Position numbers and translations under genes: made by a program. Below are positions 1-9,014 of a stretch of DNA of 64,000 bases, piece after piece. Source of the DNA: Streptomyces cacaoi (GTDB taxonomy: Bacteria > Actinomycetota > Actinomycetes > Streptomycetales > Streptomycetaceae); contig NZ_BJMM01000040.1 of the NCBI RefSeq assembly GCF_006539165.1, positions 1-64,000 of the forward strand, given 5' to 3'. Position 1 is the first letter of the stretch; each line of letters begins with the position of its first letter. A model generated the notes under the pieces. It had not been told where the DNA came from. It saw only the letters and a program-made list of their open reading frames with translations, and ran no database searches.

Positions 1-3
1 GAG

Positions 4-49
4 GCCCTTGGCCTTCAGCGTGCATGCGCTGAAGGCCAAGGGCTTTTTT
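4..49 (+). terminator. Rho-independent terminator of an upstream gene
   Basis: A perfect 17-bp stem (4-20 with 27-43) closes a 6-nt loop and is followed at once by six T. The hairpin plus U-tract reads as an intrinsic terminator for a gene ending before the window on the plus strand. This is the only hairpin here with a clean U-tract directly after the stem. Confidence 0.85.
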
Positions 50-162
50 GTTTTTGTCCGGTGCGTGAGCGCCGGGTTTTCCGAAGGTCCCGGCTGCGGA
101 GAGCGCCGGGAGTAGGGCTGCGCGACAATTGTGGGCAGCCGCCGCAGACAGGAGTAACGCCG

Positions 163-1644
163 ATGTCCCCGAATCCGTCCGACGATCGTCCTGAGCGTCG
201 TTCCCGCCCGTCCGGTCCGCGTCGTGGCGAGGGGGGCCGGCAGCAGGGGCCCCGGCGTGACGGCCGGGGCGATGCCCGTGGTGGGTTCCGTCGTGAGGAC
301 CGCGACCGTGATCGGGAGCGGCCGCGTCGGGATGAGCGGAATCGGGACGGCCGCGGCCGGGAGGACCGGGGGGCCGGTTACCGGGGCGAGCGGTCCTGGC
401 GGGACGAGCGCGGGCGTGACCGTGACAGGGACCGGGGCCGTGAGAGGGACCGGGACGACCGCGGCAGGGACCGGGACAGGGGGCGTGAGCGTGACCGGGA
501 GTTCGGTCGGGATCGTGATCGGGATCGGGGGCGTGAGTTCGGCCGGGACCGGGACCGTGATCGGGGCCGGGAGTTCGGGCGGGACCGTGATCGGGAGCAC
601 GGGCGGGAGCGTCCTCGGGGGGATGAGCGGTTCGAGCGCGGGCAGGGCGAGCGCGGGCGGCGGCCTCATGGGCAGGGCGGGGGTGCCGGCCGTGGCCGTG
701 GTGACCGCAGGGATGAGCGCGGCGGCGGCTTCCGCAGGGACGAGAGGCGTGGGGGCTCCGGGCCGCGGCGGGAGGACGGCCGTGGTGGGCCGGGGTTCCG
801 GCGTGACGGTGGCGGCCGGGGCGGACCAGGGTTCCGGCGAGGGCCGGAGCGGGACCGGGACCGGGGTCGGGGCCGTGGTGGTGAGCGGCAGGACCGTGAG
901 CCGCTGCGCCGGCTGCCGATCGACGAGGACGTCACCGGTGAGGAGCTGGACAAGGACGTCAAGCAGGAGCTGATGAGCCTGCCGAAGACGCTGGCCGGTG
1001 ATGTGGCGCGGAACCTGGTGATGGTGGCGCGGCTGCTGGACGAGGAGCCGGAGCGGGCCTACGGGTACGCGAAGGTGGCGTTGCGGCTGGCGTCGAGGGT
1101 GCCGTCCGTCCGGGAGGCGGCCGGGTTCGCGGCGTACGGCGTGGAGAAGTACGCGGAGGCGCTGGCGGAGTTCCGGGCGGCGCGGCGGATGACGGGGTTG
1201 CAGCATCTGTGGCCGGTGATGGCGGACTGCGAGCGTGGTCTGGGGCGTCCGGAGCGGGCGTTGGCGATGGCCGGTGAGCCCGAGGTGCGCAAGCTGGACA
1301 AGGCCGGGCAGGTCGAGATGCGGCTGGTGGCCGCGGGGGCGCGCCGGGACATGGGGCAGGCCGACGCGGCCGTGGTGACGTTGCAGAGCCCGGAGTTGGC
1401 GTCGAACTCGGTGCAGCCGTGGACGGCACGGCTGCGGTACGCGTATGCGGACGCGCTGTTGGCCGTCGGGCGTGAGGACGAGGCCCGGGAGTGGTTCGCG
1501 AAGGCGCTGGAGTCGGATCAGCAGGGGACGACGGATGCGTCGGACCGGCTGGCGGAGCTGGACGGTGTGGAGTTCATCGACGCGCTGGACGAGGAGGAAG
1601 GCGAGGAGGACGACGGTTCTTCCGCTTCCGGGCGTGGTGAGTGA
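163..1644 (+). CDS. TPR-type protein with long Arg/Asp/Gly-rich N-terminal region
   Basis: The product is 493 aa. Residues 1 to about 245 are extremely rich in Arg, Asp, Gly and Glu, with repeats of the type GREFGRDRDRDR, and are surely disordered. Residues from about 255 to 470 are helical and Ala/Leu-rich with the spacing of tetratricopeptide repeats (for example YAEALAEFRAARR and EAREWFAKALE). The last 20 residues are acidic (EEEGEEDDG). The ATG at 163 was chosen because AGGAG lies about 10 nt upstream; an in-frame reading from 61 has no such support. Streptomyces has conserved TPR proteins of this layout, but I know no assigned function. A charged RD/RGG-like tail plus TPRs suggests nucleic-acid or protein scaffolding, which is inference. 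Confidence 0.8.
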   Translation: MSPNPSDDRPERRSRPSGPRRGEGGRQQGPRRDGRGDARGGFRREDRDRDRERPRRDERNRDGRGREDRGAGYRGERSWRDERGRDRDRDRGRERDRDDRGRDRDRGRERDREFGRDRDRDRGREFGRDRDRDRGREFGRDRDREHGRERPRGDERFERGQGERGRRPHGQGGGAGRGRGDRRDERGGGFRRDERRGGSGPRREDGRGGPGFRRDGGGRGGPGFRRGPERDRDRGRGRGGERQDREPLRRLPIDEDVTGEELDKDVKQELMSLPKTLAGDVARNLVMVARLLDEEPERAYGYAKVALRLASRVPSVREAAGFAAYGVEKYAEALAEFRAARRMTGLQHLWPVMADCERGLGRPERALAMAGEPEVRKLDKAGQVEMRLVAAGARRDMGQADAAVVTLQSPELASNSVQPWTARLRYAYADALLAVGREDEAREWFAKALESDQQGTTDASDRLAELDGVEFIDALDEEEGEEDDGSSASGRGE

Positions 1645-1686
1645 GCCCACGCGTCCGGGGACGGGCGCGGTGGATGAGCGATGAGT

Positions 1687-1718
1687 GAAGGGGCGGGCCC
1701 GGTCGGGTCCGCCCCTTC
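1687..1718. terminator. Hairpin between convergent TPR gene and desD
   Basis: A 14-bp stem (1687-1700 with 1705-1718, one G-U pair) has a GGTC tetraloop. It lies in the 108-bp gap between the two convergent stop codons, so it can serve both strands. There is no U-tract. Confidence 0.7.
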
Positions 1719-1752
1719 TGCTGTGTGTGCGGCCGGTGTGTGGCCGGTTGTG

Positions 1753-3558
1753 TCAGGGGCGGTCGCCGGCGTGGGCTGCCAGGGGGTTGGCGAGGTTGCC
1801 CTGGAGCTGGAGGGCGCCCGCGGGGTCCTGGAGGTCGACCATCTGCTGGTTGTTGCGCAGCTGGAGCCGGTTGAGACAGGAGAGGGCGAACTCCGGGGCG
1901 AACAGGTCGTAGCGGGCGTGCCGGTCGGCGAGGTGCGGGGTGGCCTTCTGGTAGGCGGTGACGCAGTCGGCGACGGTGGCCCAGAAGGTGTCCTCGTCGA
2001 GCACGCCGGCGGTGTCCAGGAGCGGGGCGAGGAAGCGGAAGAAGCAGTCGAAGACGTCCGTGAAGAGGGACAGGAGCTTCATGTCCTCGGGGACGTCGGC
2101 GCGGATGCGTTCCACCTCGGGCGGCAGTTCGGCGGTGTCGCTCATCACCGCGATCTCCTCGGCCAGGTCCTTGAAGAGGGCCCGCTGGGGGACGCCGTGC
2201 TCGTCCAGGACGAGGATGACGTTCTCGCCGTGCGGCATGAACACCAGGTCGTAGGCGTAGAAGCTGTGCAGCAGCGGGGTCAGATAGGCGTTGAGGTAGC
2301 GGCGCAGCCAGTCGGTGGGGGCCAGGCCGGAGCGTGCGATGAGGGCGGCGGCGAAGGAGTTGCCCGCGCGGTCGACGTGCAGGAGGGACGCCATGGTGGC
2401 GGGCTTCTCGCCGTCGGCGAGGGTGGGGATCGGGCTCTCGCGCCAGAGTGCGGCCAGCATCTTCAGATAGGGGGAGCCCTTGGGGGCGGCGGCCTCGTAG
2501 GGCGCGGGGTGGTAGCCGATGGCGGCGCGTTCGCGCAGGACGCCGAGGCCGGTGGAGCGCAGTATCTCGTCGCCGGCGACGAGGTCGGCCAGCCAGTCGT
2601 TGATGGCCGGGGTGGCCTGCATGTAGTTCGCGGAGAGTCCGCGCAGGAAGCCCATGTTGAGGACGGAGAGCGCGGTCTTCACATAGTGCTTGTGCGGGCT
2701 GGTGGTGTTGAAGAAGGTGCGGATGGACTGCTGTGCGAGGTGGTCGTCGTCGCCCTGGCCGAGGCAGACGAGGTGGCGCTGGGCGACCTCGGCGGCGAAG
2801 GTGACGGACAGCTTGTTCCACCACTGCCAGGGGTGGACGGGGATGAGGTAGTAGTCGTCGAGGTCGAGGCCCAGCTCGGCCATGGTGTCGGAGAAGCGGC
2901 GCAGGGTGGGGCCGGACAGCTCGGTGAGCAGGAGCTGGTCGTAGCTGAGGTCGGTGCAGGCGGTGAAGGTGGCGCGGTCGCGGTGCGCGGCGACCCACAG
3001 GAGGCGTACCGGGGTGCCGGTCTCGGGCGCGTAGGCGCGGTATTCGGCGATGTCGAAGCCGAGGCGGCCGTTGTTGGCGATGAAGCAGGGGTGGCCCTCG
3101 GTCATGCCGGACTCGATGGACTGGAAGTCCGCCGCGGCGAGGTCGGCGGCGTCGACGGGCGGGGCGGCCAGTTTGTAGGCGGTGCTGGCGAGGGTGCTGC
3201 TGATCTCTTCGAGATAGACGGGGAGTATCTGTTCGCTCAGGCCGAGGGAGTCGCGGAGTTCGGTGATGAACGCGAGCGCGTCCAGGGGGAGTTCGGCGCC
3301 GTCGCGGTGCCGGGTGATGCTGTCGGCGTCGACCTGCCAGTGGTCGAGGGCGAAGCGGCGGGCGGTGAAGCGGTAGGTGGTCCGGCCGTCGTCGGAGCGG
3401 ACGGTGTAGCGGTCGTCGCCGAGCGGCTCGGGGGCGAACAGGCGCTCGTGGGTGAACTCGGCGAGCGCCTTGCGGACGAGCAGGCGGGTGGCCTGTGCCC
3501 AGCGCTCGGGGGTGAGGTGGGCTACGGCCTCGGCGGGGGAGAGTCGGGGGGTGGTCAT
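1753..3558 (-). CDS. desD: DesD: NIS siderophore synthetase (desferrioxamine assembly)
   Basis: A 601-aa IucA/IucC-family ATP-dependent ligase. DesD condenses and cyclises N-hydroxy-N-succinyl(acetyl)cadaverine units into desferrioxamines E and B in the cytoplasm. Family motifs seen are HPCFIANNGRLGFD, PVHPWQWWNKL, the ATP-site stretch TTSPHKHYVKTALSVLNMGF and HGENVILVLDEHG. Its length is typical of NIS synthetases. The ATG at 3558 overlaps the desC stop codon (ATGA), so the two are translationally coupled. It is the last gene of the desABCD operon, whose expression should follow the iron box upstream of desA. The assignment rests on both the motifs and the diagnostic four-gene order. Confidence 0.95.
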   Translation of the reverse strand: MTTPRLSPAEAVAHLTPERWAQATRLLVRKALAEFTHERLFAPEPLGDDRYTVRSDDGRTTYRFTARRFALDHWQVDADSITRHRDGAELPLDALAFITELRDSLGLSEQILPVYLEEISSTLASTAYKLAAPPVDAADLAAADFQSIESGMTEGHPCFIANNGRLGFDIAEYRAYAPETGTPVRLLWVAAHRDRATFTACTDLSYDQLLLTELSGPTLRRFSDTMAELGLDLDDYYLIPVHPWQWWNKLSVTFAAEVAQRHLVCLGQGDDDHLAQQSIRTFFNTTSPHKHYVKTALSVLNMGFLRGLSANYMQATPAINDWLADLVAGDEILRSTGLGVLRERAAIGYHPAPYEAAAPKGSPYLKMLAALWRESPIPTLADGEKPATMASLLHVDRAGNSFAAALIARSGLAPTDWLRRYLNAYLTPLLHSFYAYDLVFMPHGENVILVLDEHGVPQRALFKDLAEEIAVMSDTAELPPEVERIRADVPEDMKLLSLFTDVFDCFFRFLAPLLDTAGVLDEDTFWATVADCVTAYQKATPHLADRHARYDLFAPEFALSCLNRLQLRNNQQMVDLQDPAGALQLQGNLANPLAAHAGDRP

Positions 3559-4157
3559 GCGGGGGTCACTCCTGTGGCGGTCCGGAACTGCTCTCGGTCG
3601 CAGAAGCTGAGCAGGGCTTCCTTCTCCGGTTTGGTGAGGGTCTGCTCGACGCGGAAGCCGACCGCCTCGTTGAGGGCGTGCACGGCGGTGTTGCGGACGT
3701 CGGGTTCGACGACGACGCGCCGGGTGGCGGGGTCGGCGAAGAGCATCGCCATGACGGTCGTGAGGACGGCGCGGGTGAAGCCGTGCACGGACTTGTCGCT
3801 GGGGGCGCACAGGAAGTGCATGCCGACGTCGCCCGGTTCGTGCGGGTACAGGCCGGCGAGTTCGACGTGTGCGGGGTCGTAGCGCTCCATGAGGAACGCG
3901 GGTTCGCCGTCGTGGTGGCCGAGGAAGGCGTCGTGGTGGGGGTGCGCGGCGATGCCCATGAACTCGCGCTCGACGTCCGGGAGGGTGGCGTCCTGGAGCA
4001 GGTAGAAGACCGATTTGGGGTGGGTGACCCAGGTGTGCAGCAGGCGGGCGTCGGTGAGCGGGTCGACGGGGCGCAGGCTGAAGGTGCCCAGGTGCGGGTC
4101 GGTGCGGGTGAAGACGGTCTCGTGCGCGGTCGCCCTGGTGTGCGGGTCGGTGGTCAC
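3555..4157 (-). CDS. desC: DesC: acyl-CoA N-acyltransferase (IucB-like)
   Basis: A 200-aa GNAT-fold acyltransferase of the siderophore (IucB/RhbD) type. It transfers succinyl or acetyl from CoA to N-hydroxycadaverine to give the hydroxamate monomers used by DesD. The C-terminal half (GMHFLCAPSDKSVHGF, then VVVEPDVRNTAVHALNEAVGF) carries the typical acyl-CoA-binding segment. The GTG at 4157 was chosen: it overlaps the desB stop as GTGA and has GAGGAGG about 8 nt upstream. It is third in the des operon. Confidence 0.93.
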   Translation of the reverse strand: MTTDPHTRATAHETVFTRTDPHLGTFSLRPVDPLTDARLLHTWVTHPKSVFYLLQDATLPDVEREFMGIAAHPHHDAFLGHHDGEPAFLMERYDPAHVELAGLYPHEPGDVGMHFLCAPSDKSVHGFTRAVLTTVMAMLFADPATRRVVVEPDVRNTAVHALNEAVGFRVEQTLTKPEKEALLSFCDREQFRTATGVTPA

Positions 4158-5509
4158 AGCGCCGCCTCCTCGGGGGAGGTGTGCGGGGCGCCGAACTCCT
4201 GGAAGGCGATGGCCTTCTCGATCGGGTAGTACTCGCGGCCGAGGAGCTCGCGGATGATGCAGGAGTTGCGGTAGGCGGCCATGCCCAGGTCGGGGGCGAC
4301 GAAGCCGTGGGTGTGCAGTTCGGCGTTCTGCACGTAGATCTCGCCGCGGTCGGCCGCGTCGATGCTGTAGTCGCGGCGGACGTCGAAGCGGCCCTGCGGG
4401 TCCCAGGCGATGCGGTCGGCGACGGGGTCGAGGAAGGCCGGGCGCTGGTAGCGGTAGCCGGTGGCCAGGATCAGGCCCTCGGTGGTGTGGGTGAAGTCCT
4501 GCTTCTGCTCCTCGTGGCGCAGGCCGAGGGTGTAGGCGCCGCTGGTCTCGTCCCAGGAGGCGTCGGTGAGCGCGGTGTTGGTCATCAGCCGGGTGGGGCA
4601 GCGGCGTACCCGGTTCTTGCGGTAGAGCAGGTCGAAGATGGCGTCGATCAGCTCGGAGTTGATGCCCTTGTAGAGGTTCTTCTGGGAGGCGACGAGCCGG
4701 TCGCGGGTGCCGGGCGGGAGCGCGTGGAAGTAGTCCACGTACTCGGGCGAGGTCATCTCCAGCGTGAGCTTGGTGTATTCGAGCGGGAAGAAGCGGGGGG
4801 AGCGGGTGATCCAGGTGAGCGCGTAGTCGTGTGCGTCGATGTCCTGGAGGAGGTCGTAGTAGATCTCCGCGGCGCTCTGGCCGCTGCCGACGATCGTGAT
4901 GCTCTTCTTGCGCTGGAGGGCTTCCTTGTGGTCGAGGTAGCCGGAGTTGTGCAGCAGGTCGCCGCCGAGGCCGCGGCAGGGCTCGGGGATGTGCGGCGGG
5001 GTGCCGGTGCCGAGGACGAGCTTGGGCGTGCGGAAGGTGAACCGGGCGCCGTCGGCGGTGCGTTCGGCGTGCACGAGGTAGCGGCGGTCGGTTTCGTCGT
5101 ACTCGACGGAGGTGACGCGGTGGCCGAAGCGGACGGTGTCGCCGAGTTTCCGGGCGGCCCAGCGGCAGTAGTCGCTGAATTCGGCGCGCAGCGGATAGAA
5201 GCTCTCGCGGATGTAGAAGGGGTAGAGCCGGCCGGTCTCCTTGAGGTGGTTGAGGAAGGAGAGCGGCGAGGTGGGGTCGGCGAGGGTGACGAGGTCGGAC
5301 ATGAAGGGCGTCTGGAGGGTGCTGTCCTCCAGGAGCATGCCCGGGTGCCAGGTGAAGTCCGGTTTGTCGTCCAGGAACAGGCCATCGAGGCCGGGTATGG
5401 GGTCGGTGAGCGCGGCGAGGCCGAGGTTGAAGGGGCCGACGCCGATGGCGACGAAGTCGGGTTCCTCGGTGGGCGCCGCCTCGCCGGTCGGCCGGGGGGA
5501 GTGGGACAC
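4154..5509 (-). CDS. desB: DesB: cadaverine N-hydroxylase (FAD/NADPH monooxygenase)
   Basis: A 451-aa flavin N-monooxygenase of the lysine/ornithine hydroxylase family. It converts cadaverine to N-hydroxycadaverine using O2 and NADPH. FAD-site motif FVAIGVGPFNLGLAAL is at the N-terminus, the NADPH-site motif ITIVGSGQSAAEI is near residue 195, and a family ATGYRYQRP stretch lies in the C-terminal third. The GTG at 5509 was preferred because AGGAG lies 7 nt upstream; a GTG at 5539 overlapping the desA stop is in frame but has no clear ribosome site. It is second in the operon. Confidence 0.93.
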   Translation of the reverse strand: MSHSPRPTGEAAPTEEPDFVAIGVGPFNLGLAALTDPIPGLDGLFLDDKPDFTWHPGMLLEDSTLQTPFMSDLVTLADPTSPLSFLNHLKETGRLYPFYIRESFYPLRAEFSDYCRWAARKLGDTVRFGHRVTSVEYDETDRRYLVHAERTADGARFTFRTPKLVLGTGTPPHIPEPCRGLGGDLLHNSGYLDHKEALQRKKSITIVGSGQSAAEIYYDLLQDIDAHDYALTWITRSPRFFPLEYTKLTLEMTSPEYVDYFHALPPGTRDRLVASQKNLYKGINSELIDAIFDLLYRKNRVRRCPTRLMTNTALTDASWDETSGAYTLGLRHEEQKQDFTHTTEGLILATGYRYQRPAFLDPVADRIAWDPQGRFDVRRDYSIDAADRGEIYVQNAELHTHGFVAPDLGMAAYRNSCIIRELLGREYYPIEKAIAFQEFGAPHTSPEEAAL

Positions 5510-5532
5510 GTCGGGGCTCCTGGGAGGGTCGG

Positions 5533-7032
5533 TCAGCACGCCTGGGCGGTGCTGAGGGGGGAGTGGACGGCGAGGTACTGCTGGGCGTGGCCGGCGAGCA
5601 GGTCGAGGACGGTGGCGATGTCCTCCAGCGTGGTCTCCGGGTTGAGCAGGGTGAACTTGAGGTGGTGCCGGCCGTCGACGACGGTGCCGGCGACGGTGGC
5701 CTCACCCGAGGCGAACAGGGCCTCGCGGGCGTGCAGATTGGCCTGGTCGACGGCGTCCTGGGGGACCGCGGCGTCCTGCGGTTCGTAGCGGAAGACCAGG
5801 GTGGACAGCTGGGGTTCGGTGACGACCGTGTAGCGGGGGTCGGCGTCCAGGAGGCGCCAGGCGTCGGCGGCGCGGTCGACGACCTCGTCGAAGAGTTCGC
5901 CGACGGCGTCGGGGCCCATGATGCGCAGCGTCATCCACAGCTTCAGCGCGTCGAAGCGCCGGGTCGTCTGGATCGATTTGTCGACCTGGTTGGGGACGCT
6001 CTGTTCCGCGGCGCGGGCCGGGTTCAGATAGTCGGCGTGGTAGGTGACGTGCCGCAGCGTGCTGCCGTCCCGGACGACGACCGCGCTCGAACTGACCGGC
6101 TGGAAGAAGGACTTGTGGTAGTCGACGGTGACCGAGTCCGCGCGGGAGATGCCCTCCAGCATGTGGTGGCGGCGGGAGACGAGCAGCCCGCAGCCGTAGG
6201 CGGCGTCGACGTGCAGCCAGGTGCCGGCCGCCTCGCACAGGTCCGCGATCCGGGGCAGCGGGTCGATGCTGCCGAAGTCCGTCGTGCCGGCGGTGGCGGC
6301 GACGGCCATCACGGTCAGGCCCTCGCGGGTGCAGCGCTCCAGCTCGTCGGCGAGCGCGTCGGTGTCCATCCGGCGGGCGTCGTCGCAGGGGACGGCGACG
6401 ACCGACTCGGGGCCGAGGCCCAGCAGGGTGGCGGCCTTCTCGATGCTGAAGTGGCTGCACGCGGAGGTGAGGATGCGCAGCCGCGGCAGGATCTCGCAGG
6501 TGTCGAGCGGGGTGGCCGCGTTCTTGCGCACCAGGCGGCACGCCTCCTCGCGGGCCAGCAGCAGCGCCTGGAGGTTGGACTGGGTGCCGCCGCTGGTGAA
6601 GATGCCGTCCGCGGCCTTGCCGAAGCCGATCCGGCCCGCCGTCCAGGACACCAGCCGGCGCTCGATCAGGGTGCCGCCCGCGCTCTGGTCCCAGGTGTCC
6701 AGTGAGGAGTTGACGGCGGCCAGTACGGCTTCGCCGAGGACCGCGGGTATCACCACGGGGCAGTTGAGGTGCGCGAGGTAGCGCGGGTGGTGGAAGTAGA
6801 CGGCGTCGCGCAGATAGACGCGTTCCAGCTCGTCGAGGGCTTCTCTCGGGTCCGCGAGCGGGCGCTCCAGGTCGACGGCCTCCACCTCCGGGCGGAGTTC
6901 GTCCGGGGTGACGCCGGTGCACGGCCGCTCGGTGGTGGCGATCTTGTCCGCCACGCGTTCGATGCCGTGGCCGAGCAGGCTCCGGTAGCGCTCCGCTGTC
7001 CTGTTGTTGAGCAGGTGTGACCTGCTGCTCAT
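5533..7032 (-). CDS. desA: DesA: PLP-dependent lysine decarboxylase
   Basis: A 499-aa group II PLP decarboxylase that makes cadaverine from lysine, the first step of desferrioxamine synthesis. The PLP lysine is K307 in VDYHKSFFQPVSSSA. HVDAAYG around residue 274 supplies the Asp that contacts the pyridine nitrogen, and SGGTQSN near residue 147 binds phosphate. The start ATG has AGGAGG 8-9 nt upstream. It is the first gene of desABCD, with an iron box 64-82 nt ahead of the start codon, so it should be repressed by an iron-loaded DmdR/DtxR-type regulator. Confidence 0.95.
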   Translation of the reverse strand: MSSRSHLLNNRTAERYRSLLGHGIERVADKIATTERPCTGVTPDELRPEVEAVDLERPLADPREALDELERVYLRDAVYFHHPRYLAHLNCPVVIPAVLGEAVLAAVNSSLDTWDQSAGGTLIERRLVSWTAGRIGFGKAADGIFTSGGTQSNLQALLLAREEACRLVRKNAATPLDTCEILPRLRILTSACSHFSIEKAATLLGLGPESVVAVPCDDARRMDTDALADELERCTREGLTVMAVAATAGTTDFGSIDPLPRIADLCEAAGTWLHVDAAYGCGLLVSRRHHMLEGISRADSVTVDYHKSFFQPVSSSAVVVRDGSTLRHVTYHADYLNPARAAEQSVPNQVDKSIQTTRRFDALKLWMTLRIMGPDAVGELFDEVVDRAADAWRLLDADPRYTVVTEPQLSTLVFRYEPQDAAVPQDAVDQANLHAREALFASGEATVAGTVVDGRHHLKFTLLNPETTLEDIATVLDLLAGHAQQYLAVHSPLSTAQAC

Positions 7033-7356
7033 GAAGGTGTCCTCCTGGCACGGGCGGAAGGTGGGGGTGCAGCGCGGCCGGGGACAGCCGTCGCTTTAGG
7101 TAAGGCAAGCCTAACCTCGCCCGTGTGGCGCCGTGCAAGGGGGCCTGCGGGCTCCCGTGAGGAGTATGTGGATGAACTGTGAAGAAGATGTCGGTGGTTG
7201 GTGTGCGGATGCTCCGGTGCGGGGCACGAGGCGCACGTGTGGGGAGGGAGCGCGGGGTGCCGTGGGAAACGTCACGGCCCGGCTCCATGGGGCGAGAGAC
7301 TCGCCCGCCAGGAGTCGCCCGGGTTCGCCCGGCCCGTCGGAAAGGCGGCCCGGCGG
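7033..7356. other. Intergenic region upstream of desA
   Basis: These 324 bp between DUF1015 and desA (both minus strand) hold the iron box at 7096-7114 and the desA ribosome site. The remaining part up to 7356 shows no gene and no convincing terminator for DUF1015. Confidence 0.6.
7096..7114. promoter_or_regulatory. Iron box (DmdR/DtxR-type operator) of the des operon
   Basis: TTAGGTAAGGCAAGCCTAA has the TTAGG and CCTAA half-site ends in 19-bp spacing and matches about 15 of 19 positions of the consensus I recall for Streptomyces iron boxes (TTAGGTTAGGCTNACCTAA). It sits in the promoter region of desA. Confidence 0.88.
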
Positions 7357-8664
7357 TCAGGACGGGGTGTCGACTGTGCGCAGGATGAGGCCCGTTGCCG
7401 GTTTCGGGCCGAAGGAGGTGGATTTGCGGGGCATCGTCACGCCCTGCTCGGCCAGGGAGCGGACGGTCTCCTCGGGGACGGCCCGCATCAGGACGGCCGT
7501 ACCGCCGTGTGTGGCCGCCTGGGCCACCGCCGCCTCGGTGTGGTGGAGATAACCGATCGTGTCCGGCCTGTCCGGCACCCGGAGGAGACCGTCCAGCAGC
7601 GCGTGGTGGAGGACCGTCGCGTCCAACTCCCGCCAGGCGCACGGCCGGTCGTGCGCGATGGTGCGCTCCAGCAGCCGCGGGGACGGCCGGTCGAGCAGAT
7701 GGAAGACGCCGTCGCCCTCGGTCAGCAGGAAGGCGTTGCCCGGGGTGTCCGCCAGCTCCTCCAGCGCCTCGTCCAGCGGGGCCTCGAACTTCCGTACGCG
7801 GAAGCCCTCTTCGGCGCGGTCGAGCAGATCGAGCGCCTGCTTGAGCGGCAGCCGGGGCAGCACGCGGTGGATCGCCCGCACCTGGAGCGGGTAGCGCGCG
7901 GTGTCCACCAGCAGGACCAGGCCGTAGTTCCACGGGGACGAGCCGTTCACCGCGCCGTTCGCGGCGGGCCCGGAGTGCTCCTCGCGCAGCCGCAGATAGG
8001 TGGCCCAGCGGTGATGGCCGTCGGCGATCAGTGCGCGGTGCCGGGAGAGGTCCGCGTCGATCTCCGCCAGTTCGGCGGCGTCCGTCACCGCCCACAGCCG
8101 GTGTGCGAAGCCGTCCTCCGTCGTCGTCGCCACCAACGGGGGCCGTGCGATGGTGCGTTCGATGACGGCGGTGGCTCCGGTGCGGGTGCCGCTGCCGCGG
8201 TAGGAGAGCAGCAGCGGCTCGGGATTGGCGGCGGTCTCGCGCATCAGGGCTGCGCGGTCCTCGACGACCTCAGCTATCACCTCCTCGTGCGGCAGCACGA
8301 TGCCGGCCTCGGGAGGGGACAGGGACAGCGCGCCGATCACGCCCCGCTGGAGCAGCTCGCCCTTGCGCTGCTCGTAGACGTAGACGGCGGGTTCGGGATC
8401 GTGGGCCAGCACTCCGTCGGCACGCCAGCGGCGCAGCGTCTCCGCCGCTCTGCGGTGCCGGGCGGCCGGGTCCGCCGGGTCCTCCGCCTGCGGAAGGATC
8501 AGCCGGACGATGTTGTACGGGTCGGCCGTCTCCAGATGGCGCAGCCCGTCGGGCCGGACCACCACGTCGTAGGGCGGGGAGGTCACGGCGGCGAGGCTGC
8601 TGACCCTCCCGGGCGCGTAGCGCAGCCCACGGAACGGAGCGAGTCTCAGGCCCTCGTCGGTCAT
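7357..8664 (-). CDS. DUF1015 family protein
   Basis: A 435-aa member of the widespread DUF1015 family. Family features are the N-terminal APFRGLRYAP, SPPYDVV, the YNIVRL segment, PHEEVI and the signature RALIADGHHRWATYLRLRE near residue 220. The biochemical role is, to my knowledge, not settled; the conserved ADGHHR motif suggests an enzyme active on phosphorylated or carboxylated small molecules. The ATG at 8664 is preceded by TACCAT at 6 nt, fitting leaderless transcription. It is divergent from a HAD-IIA phosphatase, a pairing I recall as common in actinobacteria. Confidence 0.88.
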   Translation of the reverse strand: MTDEGLRLAPFRGLRYAPGRVSSLAAVTSPPYDVVVRPDGLRHLETADPYNIVRLILPQAEDPADPAARHRRAAETLRRWRADGVLAHDPEPAVYVYEQRKGELLQRGVIGALSLSPPEAGIVLPHEEVIAEVVEDRAALMRETAANPEPLLLSYRGSGTRTGATAVIERTIARPPLVATTTEDGFAHRLWAVTDAAELAEIDADLSRHRALIADGHHRWATYLRLREEHSGPAANGAVNGSSPWNYGLVLLVDTARYPLQVRAIHRVLPRLPLKQALDLLDRAEEGFRVRKFEAPLDEALEELADTPGNAFLLTEGDGVFHLLDRPSPRLLERTIAHDRPCAWRELDATVLHHALLDGLLRVPDRPDTIGYLHHTEAAVAQAATHGGTAVLMRAVPEETVRSLAEQGVTMPRKSTSFGPKPATGLILRTVDTPS

Positions 8665-8670
8665 CCGTGC

Positions 8671-8676
8671 ATGGTA
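8671..8676 (-). promoter_or_regulatory. -10 element for leaderless DUF1015 gene
   Basis: TACCAT on the minus strand ends 6 nt before the ATG, so transcription would begin at or next to the start codon. No clear ribosome site is present. Confidence 0.45.
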
Positions 8677-9014
8677 TGCCCGCGAAACAGGGGGCGTGGA
8701 ACGGGGCACAGGGGGCGCAGGGAGTCGGGCGCACTGCCCCGCAGCGCACGGAACCGGCCGGGTCCTGACCTGTGCCCGTGGGCCCTGGGGGCCCCGGGGT
8801 GCGCGGGGTTCCCGGGATCCGCGGGGCTGCCGGGGCCGTTGCGGTCCGCGGGTCCTGCGGTGCCCGTGGGGGCGCGCCGTCGGCTCCGCCGTCCGCCCCG
8901 CCGTCCGCACCGTGCGGTGCGAGAGGATCACGGACGAGGCGGCGACACCCGGGGACGGCCCCACGGCGTCCCGCCACCACACCCAGCCGTGAGCACCTCC
9001 GAGGAGCGAGACCC
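8677..9014. other. Divergent intergenic region, G/C-rich repeats
   Basis: This stretch separates DUF1015 (minus) from the HAD gene (plus). It is dominated by short irregular G- and C-runs (for example GCCGTCCGCCCCGCCGTCCG). I see no third gene. A GAGGAG ribosome site for the HAD gene is at 9001-9006. Confidence 0.5.

Noticed and set aside
480..640. CRISPR-like or mobile repeat in the first gene
   Set aside because: Repeats are in frame and code for GRDRDR units of a low-complexity protein domain.
1681..3882. 733-aa open frame on the plus strand opposite desD
   Set aside because: Val/Gly/Glu-monotonous translation, no motifs, and fully antisense to desD. Typical GC-rich shadow.
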